From the NCBI RefSeq assembly GCF_025244825.1, contig NZ_CP104263.1, positions 3,038,001 to 3,102,000 on the forward strand: a stretch of 64,000 nucleotides of DNA, in the 5' to 3' direction. Made by a program: the position numbers and the translations under genes. This stretch comes from Arthrobacter jinronghuae (GTDB lineage Bacteria; Actinomycetota; Actinomycetes; Actinomycetales; Micrococcaceae). The first letter of the stretch is position 1. Each line of letters starts with the position of its first letter. This document shows positions 1-7,186 of this stretch, piece after piece. The notes beneath the pieces were generated by a model, which saw only the letters and a program-made list of their open reading frames with translations, had not been told where the DNA came from and searched no databases.

Positions 1-233
1 CAGTCGCTGCTGCCCTCGCCGCTGAAGCCGAACTCGTTGCCGGGTTCCTTACCCGGCAGGTGGAGAACGGGCAGCGCAGCGGAGAGATCGACAGCTCTGT
101 CCCGGCACCACAGCTGGCCACCTGGGTCGCCTGGTTGCTCGACGGCGCCGCGCAGGCCACTGCTGCGGGGCACGCGCCACTGAAGTCGCAGGTCCAGGAA
201 GCGATCCGTACCCTCCTCACCGTGCCGCGCTGA
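1..233 (+). CDS. TetR-family transcriptional regulator, C-terminal part only
   Basis: The open frame enters from the window edge and ends at a TGA at 231-233, so only the last 76 residues are visible. They form an Ala/Leu-rich amphipathic helical segment that ends in helices typical of a TetR ligand-binding and dimerisation domain. The DNA-binding domain lies outside the window. The family assignment rests on helical character and tail shape only, so it is moderate. A strong hairpin just downstream separates this gene from the convergent cytochrome c genes. Confidence 0.5.
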   Translation, partial: VAAALAAEAELVAGFLTRQVENGQRSGEIDSSVPAPQLATWVAWLLDGAAQATAAGHAPLKSQVQEAIRTLLTVPR

Positions 234-301
234 TTCCGCCGCCTGGCCTAATACCGGTGCCGCCGACGAACTCCCGGCGTCGACGTACGAACAGACAAAA
301 A

Positions 302-331
302 GGCCCGCCCCGGTATTTTCCGGGGCGGGCC
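302..331. terminator. Bidirectional hairpin terminator
   Basis: A perfect 12-bp stem (302-313 with 320-331) closes a six-base loop. An A-run precedes it on the + strand and a short T-run follows. It lies between the convergent TetR and ccsB stop codons, so it probably ends transcripts from both sides. Confidence 0.8.
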
Positions 332-344
332 GTTTCGCGAAGCG

Positions 345-1379
345 TCAGACCCCGGAGTAGCTGTGCAGTCCGGAGAAGAACATGTTGACGATCGTGAAGT
401 TGAAGACCACGCACAGGTAGCCGACGATCGACAGCCAGGCGGAACGGGTTCCGGTCCAGCCGCGGGTGGCACGGGCGTGCAGGTAACCGGCGTAGACCAC
501 CCAGATCACGAAGGTCCAAACTTCCTTGGTGTCCCAGCCCCAGTACCGGCCCCACGCCTGTTCGGCCCAGATGGCGCCGGCCATGAGGGTGAAGGTCCAC
601 AGCACGAATGCCACTGCGTTGATGCGGTAGGACAGGTTTTCCAGGCTCTGCGCGGAAGGCACGATGCGCATGAACGGCAGCCGTTCCTTGCGTCCGGAGC
701 GGATCCGAGTTTCCCGGTCCGCCTGCAGGAGCTGCAGGACGGACATGGCGAACGTCAGCGTGAACAGTGCTGAGGCGATCACGGCAACCGAAACGTGGAT
801 GATCAGCCAATAGCTCTGCAGCGCGGGAACCAGGTGTGCCACCGGCGTCGGGAATCCGATGGTGGCAGCCATCATCATGACGAGCACCAGGCCCACCACC
901 ACGGTGCCGAGGAAGCGCAGGTCCCGGCGGGTCAGCACCAGCAGGAACACCACGGCCACGACCAGGGCGCCCGTGGTGCAGAACTCGTACATGTTGCCCC
1001 AAGGCACCCGGTGCGCGGCCATGCCGCGGGTGACGACGCCGGCCGCATGCACGGCTGCGGCCAGCACGGTCAGGGCCACGCCTACCCGTGCTGCGTTGCG
1101 CCGCGGACCGGTGTAGCCCATGGCGCTGTCGGCGGTCTGCGCCTCGCGGCTGCCGTCGGCATCCCAGTCCCGGGCGGAGCCGTTGCCGGAGCCGGAGCCG
1201 GCGGGAACGGTTTCACGCACGGCGGTTTTCTGTTCCAGCCGGCTCTCCACCGCCCGGATGGTCTTGCTGCTTTTCGCCAGGTCCCACGCGAACGCCAGGA
1301 AGGCGACCGTGTAGGCGAATGCCGCCAGCAGCATAAAGCGCTCGCTGTATAGGGCGAGGGTGTAATCGATGGAGGGCAT
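345..1379 (-). CDS. ccsB: Cytochrome c biogenesis protein CcsB (CcsA/ResC-type heme handler)
   Basis: This 344-residue integral membrane protein acts with ResB in system II cytochrome c maturation, presenting heme to apocytochrome c outside the membrane. The diagnostic tryptophan-rich signature YWGWDTKEVWTFV is present near residue 280, with several hydrophobic helices and conserved His residues around it. An acidic and Gly-rich insert of about 50 residues follows the first membrane helix and is probably cytoplasmic. The ATG overlaps the last base of the resB stop (TAATG), indicating translational coupling. It is the last gene of the leftward operon. Confidence 0.93.
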   Translation of the reverse strand: MPSIDYTLALYSERFMLLAAFAYTVAFLAFAWDLAKSSKTIRAVESRLEQKTAVRETVPAGSGSGNGSARDWDADGSREAQTADSAMGYTGPRRNAARVGVALTVLAAAVHAAGVVTRGMAAHRVPWGNMYEFCTTGALVVAVVFLLVLTRRDLRFLGTVVVGLVLVMMMAATIGFPTPVAHLVPALQSYWLIIHVSVAVIASALFTLTFAMSVLQLLQADRETRIRSGRKERLPFMRIVPSAQSLENLSYRINAVAFVLWTFTLMAGAIWAEQAWGRYWGWDTKEVWTFVIWVVYAGYLHARATRGWTGTRSAWLSIVGYLCVVFNFTIVNMFFSGLHSYSGV

Positions 1380-3121
1380 TACTGGTCCTTACCTGATTCT
1401 TCTGCGGCATTGCTGTCCGCCGTTGCGTTTGCAGAGACGGTGGCCCGTCCAACATTCTTTCCTTCTGCGTCCTGCTGTGCCAACCACTTCTCAGCGAACA
1501 GGCTGCGGAGCGCAGCTGCTTCACTGGTCAGCCGGGGATCTTCGCCCCGGGCCAGCAGCCCGTATTCGACCATGACCCGTCCGTCGGGATGCTGGCCTGC
1601 CCGGACCCACACCCGCCGGCGTGCCAGGAACAGCGAGGCAGCCAGACCCGACAGGGAGAGCACGGCGAACACGAGGACACCGGTCTTTCCCGGATCGTAG
1701 TGGATGTCCAGCGCCGCGTAGCGCTTGAGGTCGCTGAAGGTGATGGACCCCTTGCCGTCGGGGAGCTCGTAGGTCTGGTTGGCACCCAGCACGATGCCGC
1801 CGGCATCGAGGTCGCGGTTGTTCAGCGGGGTCAGGTCTTCGGTTTCCAGCACGTAGACATTGGAGGGCACGCCTTCGTCCAGTCCCAGGTCCCCGTAGTA
1901 GGAGTTGAGGTTCAGCTGGGGGTTGATCGGATCGGGGTCACCGGAGTAGCTGACACCGGCGTCGTCGATCATGGCGGTGGGCAGGAAGAACCCGACGAAG
2001 CCCAGCTGGTCAGGCTTGGCGTCCGGGGCCTTGATCACGGCAAGGGAGGTGTACATGGCATCCGTGGGCACCGCGACAACCGGGCCTTCCAGCGCCACAT
2101 TGCCCTCGCCGTCGCGCACCGTCACTACCGGGGCGTAGCCGTTGCCCACCAGGTACACCCGGGTGCCGCCCAGCGTCAGGGGCGAGTTGACCTTCAGCAC
2201 CTGTTCCTCGGCCTCGGCCTCGGGGTCTTCCTTCACCGTCACGTTGGCGGTGAAGTCCAGGGGCTGTCCGTAGTGGGTCTCGGATTCACGGTCGAATTCG
2301 ATCTCGAAGTCGTCCAGCGTCAGCGAGTACGGGCTCAGCTGGTCTTCGGTGAAGTTGGAGCCGGGCGTGAAGGTGTCGTAGCTGACCAGGGTGTTGACGA
2401 AGGACTCGCCCTCCACCACGATCTTCTGCCCGCTGTAGCCAAACAACCCGCCCACAGCCACGCAGGCCAGGACGCCGATCAGGCTGGTGTGGAACACCAG
2501 GTTGCCCACTTCCTTGGCGAATCCGCGCTCGGCTCCGACGGAGGGCCGGTCGGTGCCCTCATCCCGGATGTCCACGCGGTAGCCGCGGCGGCGCAGGATC
2601 TTTGCGGCGTCCCGCACGGCTTCGGCCGGGGAAAGCGACATGGATGCCGGCACGGTGAGCGTGCCGTACTCGGGCATCCGGGAAAGCCGGCTCGGCGTAC
2701 GCGGGGGCTTGGAGCGCATGGCCTTGAAGTGGGCCTTGGCCCGGGGAATCACGCAGCCGATCAGCGAGATGAACAGCAGCAGGTAGATCGCCGAGAACCA
2801 GACGGAGGAATACACGTCGAAAAGCTGGAAGCGGTCCAGCCAGGGCCCGGTTTCGGGATTGTCCTTGATGTACTGCGTGACCACCGAGGGATCGGCGGGG
2901 CGCTGCGGAAACAGTGAACCGGGCACGGCGGCGACGGCGAGCAGCAGCAGCAGGAACAGCGCCGTCTTCATGCTGGTCAGCTGGTTCCAGGCCCAGCGCA
3001 GCGTGCCGAGCAGCCCGAGGGCGGGCAGCGCGACGTCGTCCCGGCGTCCCTTGTCGGGGCGGGGCTTGGACGGGCGGGGCGTTGTTGCTTTGTCTGTCAC
3101 GTCATCCGGTCCCGGGGTCAA
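1379..3121 (-). CDS. resB: Cytochrome c biogenesis protein ResB
   Basis: ResB is the membrane partner of CcsB in system II cytochrome c synthesis. The 580-residue protein has a charged N-terminus, a first membrane segment near residue 50 (ALFLLLLLAVAAVPGSLF), two more before residue 230, a large extracytoplasmic domain, and a final helix near residue 495 followed by a cytoplasmic tail. Length and topology fit the family. The start shown is TTG; a GTG seven codons in (3100) is an alternative. It sits between ccdA and ccsB, matching the Rv0527-Rv0529 order of M. tuberculosis. Confidence 0.92.
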   Translation of the reverse strand: MTPGPDDVTDKATTPRPSKPRPDKGRRDDVALPALGLLGTLRWAWNQLTSMKTALFLLLLLAVAAVPGSLFPQRPADPSVVTQYIKDNPETGPWLDRFQLFDVYSSVWFSAIYLLLFISLIGCVIPRAKAHFKAMRSKPPRTPSRLSRMPEYGTLTVPASMSLSPAEAVRDAAKILRRRGYRVDIRDEGTDRPSVGAERGFAKEVGNLVFHTSLIGVLACVAVGGLFGYSGQKIVVEGESFVNTLVSYDTFTPGSNFTEDQLSPYSLTLDDFEIEFDRESETHYGQPLDFTANVTVKEDPEAEAEEQVLKVNSPLTLGGTRVYLVGNGYAPVVTVRDGEGNVALEGPVVAVPTDAMYTSLAVIKAPDAKPDQLGFVGFFLPTAMIDDAGVSYSGDPDPINPQLNLNSYYGDLGLDEGVPSNVYVLETEDLTPLNNRDLDAGGIVLGANQTYELPDGKGSITFSDLKRYAALDIHYDPGKTGVLVFAVLSLSGLAASLFLARRRVWVRAGQHPDGRVMVEYGLLARGEDPRLTSEAAALRSLFAEKWLAQQDAEGKNVGRATVSANATADSNAAEESGKDQ

Positions 3122-3166
3122 GGTGTTCTCATTGGTCGTCTGTTCTCAGAATTCGTTGATTTGGCA

Positions 3167-3964
3167 TCAGATCGGCAGGGTCACGTTACCCAACCAACCT
3201 TGGAGCTGGTTGATCCACAGGTTCCAGACTCCGCTGACCATCAGCAGGCCCAGGGCAATCAGCATGCCGCCGCCGAAACGCTGCAGGGCCAGCCGGTGGC
3301 GGCGGAAGATGCCAAGGGCACCCATTCCGCGGCGGAACCCGACGGCGATGAGCAGGAACGGCAGCCCCAGCCCGAGGCAGTACACAAAGGTCAGCAGCGC
3401 TCCCTTTGCGGCGCTGGCGTCGCTGCCGGAGAAGGAAAGCAGCTGGACCGCTGAAAGCGTGGGACCGATGCACGGCGCCCAGCCCAGGCCGAAGGTGATG
3501 CCGAGCACCGGAGCTCCCCAGAGTCCGGCGGGAGGCTTGGCTTCGATCTTGCGGTCACGCTGGAACCAGCTCATGCCCCCCATGAAAACAATGCCCAGCA
3601 GAATCACGACGAGGCCGAGGACCTGCGAGATCCAGGCCTGTTCGGAGCCTTTCAGCCACGCACCCAACTGTCCGATTCCGGCACCCAGGGCCACGAAGAC
3701 CACGGAGAAACCGAGCACGAACAATCCGATCCCGGCGAACATCCGGCCCCGCCGCTGCTTCTGCAGGTCAACGCCGGTCAACCCCGTGACATAACCGAGG
3801 TAGCCCGGAACCAGGGGCAGCACGCATGGGGAAAGGAAGGATACGAGGCCGGCGAGGGCAGCCACGGGGATGGCCAGCAGTACGGAGCCGTTCAGTACGG
3901 TGTCGGCAAAGGTATTGGCGGTGGACTCGGCCACCGGGGCCACGACGGCGGGAAGGAAGGACAC
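3167..3964 (-). CDS. ccdA: CcdA-type thiol:disulfide transporter
   Basis: CcdA carries reducing power from cytoplasmic thioredoxin across the membrane to the ResA-type thioredoxin, keeping apocytochrome c heme-binding cysteines reduced. The 265-residue protein has six or more hydrophobic helices and both conserved Cys-Pro motifs: FLSPCVLPLVPGYLGY near residue 45 and GWAPCIGPTL near residue 165. The start is GTG, five bases after the stop of the upstream thioredoxin gene. Operon position between the thioredoxin and resB supports the role. Confidence 0.94.
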   Translation of the reverse strand: MSFLPAVVAPVAESTANTFADTVLNGSVLLAIPVAALAGLVSFLSPCVLPLVPGYLGYVTGLTGVDLQKQRRGRMFAGIGLFVLGFSVVFVALGAGIGQLGAWLKGSEQAWISQVLGLVVILLGIVFMGGMSWFQRDRKIEAKPPAGLWGAPVLGITFGLGWAPCIGPTLSAVQLLSFSGSDASAAKGALLTFVYCLGLGLPFLLIAVGFRRGMGALGIFRRHRLALQRFGGGMLIALGLLMVSGVWNLWINQLQGWLGNVTLPI

Positions 3965-3969
3965 TGTCC

Positions 3970-4605
3970 CTACGCTGCCAGCGAGTCGCTGATCAGGGCC
4001 TTCAGGGTGCCCTTGTCGGCCAGTCCGAGGATGCGGGCGGCCACGCGGCCCTGCCGGTCCAGCACCAGCGTGGTGGGCACGGCAGACGGTGGAACGAAGT
4101 TGGTCATGGCCAGCAGCACGCCGCCGTCCTTGTCCCTGAAGCTGGGGTAGGGAATGTTGAAGTTGCGCTCAAACGCTTCCGCGGTGGCCTTCTCGTCCCG
4201 GATGTTCACGCCGTAGAAGCGGGCACCGGCACCTGCGAACTCATTGTGCAGCTCCACCAGGTCCGGGGCTTCCTTCCGGCACGGAGCGCAGGCGGCGTAC
4301 CAGAAGTTGAGCACGACGACGTCGCCCGCCCAGTCAGCAGAGGATACCTCGGTGCCGTCAAACAGGGTTCCAGTGAGCTGCACTGCTTCGCCGCGGTCTG
4401 CTGCGTCGTACTCAGTGACGGAGCCGTCGCCGGCAATGTAGTTCTTGTTGTCTCCTGCGTTGGCCTGCTCGGCCAGGGGATCATCCGTGGAACAGCCGGC
4501 GGCAGCTGCGGCAAAGGGGACGGCGAGGGCCAGCCCGGCACCGAGCCGAAGGAAGGAGCGGCGCCCGAGGGCTTCCGGCTCAGCAGGGCGTGTGCGGTTC
4601 TTCAA
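3970..4605 (-). CDS. Thioredoxin-like (ResA/TlpA) lipoprotein
   Basis: This is the extracytoplasmic thiol reductase expected to receive electrons from CcdA. The N-terminus has a twin-arginine stretch (RRSFLRLG), a hydrophobic core and a lipobox ending AAAAAGC, so it should be a membrane-anchored lipoprotein, possibly Tat-exported. The redox motif CAPC lies in FWYAACAPCRKEAP, followed by a thioredoxin fold with a cis-Pro region (FVPPSAVPTT). The open frame extends further upstream but would run into the neighbouring phosphatase gene. A TTG at 4605 gives a sensible short signal peptide, and a GTG about 11 codons upstream is possible. Confidence 0.87.
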   Translation of the reverse strand: MKNRTRPAEPEALGRRSFLRLGAGLALAVPFAAAAAGCSTDDPLAEQANAGDNKNYIAGDGSVTEYDAADRGEAVQLTGTLFDGTEVSSADWAGDVVVLNFWYAACAPCRKEAPDLVELHNEFAGAGARFYGVNIRDEKATAEAFERNFNIPYPSFRDKDGGVLLAMTNFVPPSAVPTTLVLDRQGRVAARILGLADKGTLKALISDSLAA

Positions 4606-4664
4606 GGATTTCCAGCTTTCATCGCGGCAGGGAGGAGCCACTTCTACAACGCGTAGTAATTCTA

Positions 4665-5327
4665 TTATGCTCCCGGAACATTTGCTGCACCGGGAAGGAG
4701 GTCCGCGCTGGGCTCGGCGTAGCGCACGCCGGTGAGTTCGGCGCCGTCGAACTCCAGGGTGGTAACGGAGGTCAGGGTGCACTCACGCTGGCGGGGATCG
4801 TGCCAGAGCTTCTTGCCCTCGGCTGCAAGCCGGGTGACCCAGATGGGCAGCTGATGGCTGACCAAAACCGCTTCGGCGTTGTCTCCGCCGAGTTCCACTG
4901 CACGCATCCGCGCGTCGTCGACGGCAGACATCACGCGGGCAACCTGCTTGGCATACGGCTCCCCCCAGGAGGGGCGCATGGGGTTGCGCAGGAGCGGCCA
5001 GTAGCGCGGATTGCGCAGTTGGCTCTTAATGCGGGACATGCCCTCAAAGCGGTTTTCCGCCTCAATGATCCGCTCATCCGTCGCGATCTCCAAGTCCAGC
5101 CCGGCTGCCAAAGGGGCGGCGGTCTCTTGGGCCCGGGTCAGCGGCGAAGCAACCAGGTAGACCAGGTTGGCACCCTTGCTCCGCTCTTCGATGAAGTGTT
5201 CCGCCACGCGGTCCGCCATCTGGCGCCCGAGGTCGGACAAATGGAACTCCGGGAGGCGTCCGTAGAGGACCTTGTCCGGATTGAAGACTTCACCGTGGCG
5301 TACGAGGTGTATGGATGAGCGGGACAT
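4665..5327 (-). CDS. Histidine phosphatase family (phosphoglycerate-mutase-like) protein
   Basis: The protein begins with the catalytic RHG motif (HLVRHGEV, residues 8-15), has a second catalytic region with SPLTRAQETA, and a late His in VSHQLPIWV, as in broad-specificity histidine phosphatases. The 220-residue length is typical. It is the first gene of the leftward cytochrome c maturation operon, in the same place as Rv0525 in M. tuberculosis. Its substrate is unknown, and a direct role in cytochrome assembly has no support beyond position. Confidence 0.88.
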   Translation of the reverse strand: MSRSSIHLVRHGEVFNPDKVLYGRLPEFHLSDLGRQMADRVAEHFIEERSKGANLVYLVASPLTRAQETAAPLAAGLDLEIATDERIIEAENRFEGMSRIKSQLRNPRYWPLLRNPMRPSWGEPYAKQVARVMSAVDDARMRAVELGGDNAEAVLVSHQLPIWVTRLAAEGKKLWHDPRQRECTLTSVTTLEFDGAELTGVRYAEPSADLLPGAANVPGA

Positions 5328-5389
5328 GTGTCCCAGTTTCGCAGAGATGGAGCCGTCAGCTAAATCTCTGCAAATCGCCGAACCATTTC

Positions 5390-5409
5390 ACTTGAACCTT
5401 TAACCAAGT
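5390..5409. promoter_or_regulatory. Candidate regulator operator upstream of yceI
   Basis: An interrupted dyad (ACTTG, ten bases, CAAGT) lies about 80 bases before the yceI start in the divergent intergenic region. Dyads of this kind resemble MarR-family sites. No regulator gene is adjacent, so the call is tentative. A smaller palindrome, ATGCAAATGCAT, sits just downstream. Confidence 0.3.
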
Positions 5410-5485
5410 CGTGCAACACTGTATGCAAATGCATGAAAGTGCCGTCGGGGCCTCCCGGCAGCACTGCTACCAGAAGGAGCTCTCC

Positions 5486-6025
5486 ATGGTCCCCAGCGGC
5501 CTCACCACCGGAACTTGGAATTTCGACGCCTCGCACAGCGAAGTGGGCTTCACTGTCCGTCACGCCGGCATCAGCAAGGTCCGCGGCAACTTCGACAAGG
5601 TCGAAGCGACCCTCGTGGTCGGCGAGACCCTGAGTGAAACCGTGGTCACTGCGGTGATTGCCGCTGATTCCTTCAACTCCAACGACGCAAACCGTGATGC
5701 ACACGTCAAGAGTGCGGATTTCTTCGACGTCGAGCAGTTCCCGGAGCTGACGTTCACGGCGACCGGAATTGAGAGCGCCGGCTCCACCTACAAGATCACA
5801 GGCGACCTGACGATCAAGGGCATCACCCACTCCGTCGCTATGGACACGGAGTTCAACGGTGTGGCCGTGGATCCCTTCGGCGCTACCCGCTCCGGCTTCT
5901 CCGCCAGCACGGTCATCAGCCGCAAGGATTTCGACCTGACCTGGAACGCGGCACTGGAAACCGGCGGCGTCCTGGTGGGCGACAAGGTCACCATCAACGT
6001 TGACGCAGCCTTCGTAGCAGCCTAG
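5486..6025 (+). CDS. YceI family protein
   Basis: YceI proteins are lipocalin-like beta-barrels that bind isoprenoid or other lipophilic ligands. The sequence opens with the family pattern TGTWNFDASHSEVGFTVRH, has the middle strand VKSADFFDVEQFPELTF, and ends with the paired-strand region SRKDFDLTWNAALETGG. The ATG at 5486 is preceded by AGAAGGAGC at good spacing, so the longer open frame starting at 5411 is not used. There is no signal peptide, so this 179-residue form is probably cytoplasmic. It is monocistronic and followed by a strong terminator. Confidence 0.93.
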   Translation: MVPSGLTTGTWNFDASHSEVGFTVRHAGISKVRGNFDKVEATLVVGETLSETVVTAVIAADSFNSNDANRDAHVKSADFFDVEQFPELTFTATGIESAGSTYKITGDLTIKGITHSVAMDTEFNGVAVDPFGATRSGFSASTVISRKDFDLTWNAALETGGVLVGDKVTINVDAAFVAA

Positions 6026-6049
6026 ACCCCCCATTACCCCCCCACAGGG

Positions 6050-6077
6050 CGGCCCCGGACCTATTGGTCCGGGGCCG
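6050..6077 (+). terminator. Rho-independent terminator of yceI
   Basis: A perfect 12-bp GC-rich stem (6050-6061 with 6066-6077) encloses a four-base loop and is followed by a T-run. Confidence 0.9.
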
Positions 6078-6251
6078 TTTTTTCTGGTGCTGTTTTTTCT
6101 GGGGCTGTTTTCCGGGACCATCTTTCCGGGACCCCTGACCGTCCCGGACCCTCCGCGATACGCTGGATGCTTGGCTGCGGGGGCGCCCCCGGCCAAGCCG
6201 ATGGCACCTTCGTCCAGCCGCTTCGAGATACCAACCAGCAAGCAGGCGGAC

Positions 6252-6983
6252 ATGACTACACCAGAGAACACTCCCGAGCCGGGCCGCGAGCCCAACCACC
6301 CGACCAATCCTGACGGTCCAAACAGCCCCGCGGGTGCAGACGGCCCTGCGAATCCCGGTGGATTTGCCAGTCCCGGATCCGGTCCCGGGACCGGTCCCGG
6401 ATCCCGTCCGGAGCCGCAGTACGGCCAGTACGCTCCCAGCGGACCCTACGACCAGTCCGGCCCCTCCGGCTACACACAGCCCTCGGGCTACACCCAGCCC
6501 TACACCTATGCACCGCCGGTAAAGCCGCCGAAGGGCCCTGCCCCGCGCGAGGTCATCATCGGATCGTGGCTGATCATTGCTGCAGGCGTGCTGAGTCTCA
6601 TCAACAACGTCATCACCTCGTTCAGCCTGCCGTCGATCATGACCCCCCAGGAGGAGCAGGCGTTCGCTGAAACAGGCCTGGACGGAGACAGCGTGAACTC
6701 CTTCCTCGTTTCCTTTGGCATCGTTGTGGCCCTGATCGGTTTTGCAATCTACCTGCTGATCGCGCTCTTTGTGCGGCGGGGAAAGAACTGGGCCCGCATT
6801 CTAGGCACGGTGTTTGCCGCCTTCTCCTTGATCGGCATCTTCACCATGCTGGGCGCTTACTTCACCTCCCCACTGAGCCTGATTTCGCTGGTGTCCAGCC
6901 TGCTGGGAATTGCCGGAATCGTGATGCTGTATCTGCGGCCGTCCACCCCGTACTTCCGCAAGGCTCCGCTGTACCCCTACTGA
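6252..6983 (+). CDS. Proline/glycine-rich membrane protein with four-helix C-terminal domain
   Basis: The ATG at 6252 gives a 243-residue protein. Residues 1-100 are disordered and rich in Pro, Gly and Tyr, with short repeats such as SGYTQP. From about residue 100 come four hydrophobic segments: one before a roughly 30-residue outside loop, a second ending in a basic loop RRGKNWARI, then two more, and a tail YFRK. The same layout and the WAR motif recur at the end of the next gene (7187-9205), so the two appear to be paralogous in this domain. The function is unknown. Resemblance to small DUF4064-like actinobacterial membrane proteins is only an impression. Confidence 0.8.
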   Translation: MTTPENTPEPGREPNHPTNPDGPNSPAGADGPANPGGFASPGSGPGTGPGSRPEPQYGQYAPSGPYDQSGPSGYTQPSGYTQPYTYAPPVKPPKGPAPREVIIGSWLIIAAGVLSLINNVITSFSLPSIMTPQEEQAFAETGLDGDSVNSFLVSFGIVVALIGFAIYLLIALFVRRGKNWARILGTVFAAFSLIGIFTMLGAYFTSPLSLISLVSSLLGIAGIVMLYLRPSTPYFRKAPLYPY

Positions 6984-7186
6984 GCTGCGCACCATCCCGT
7001 CTCAGCGTCCCCGGGCATCCACGCAGAGTCCCGTCGGTTTCGGCGGGACTTTTCCCTTGCCGGATCGGGTTTCGCGGCGGAGGGGTCACATGCCGGTCGA
7101 GCCCGCGTAGCGTTGTGTTCTCTTCCGGCGGCGAGTTGCTACGCAAGGTGCCCCGGAGGTGCCGTTCCGCCGTGAAGGGGAGGACC

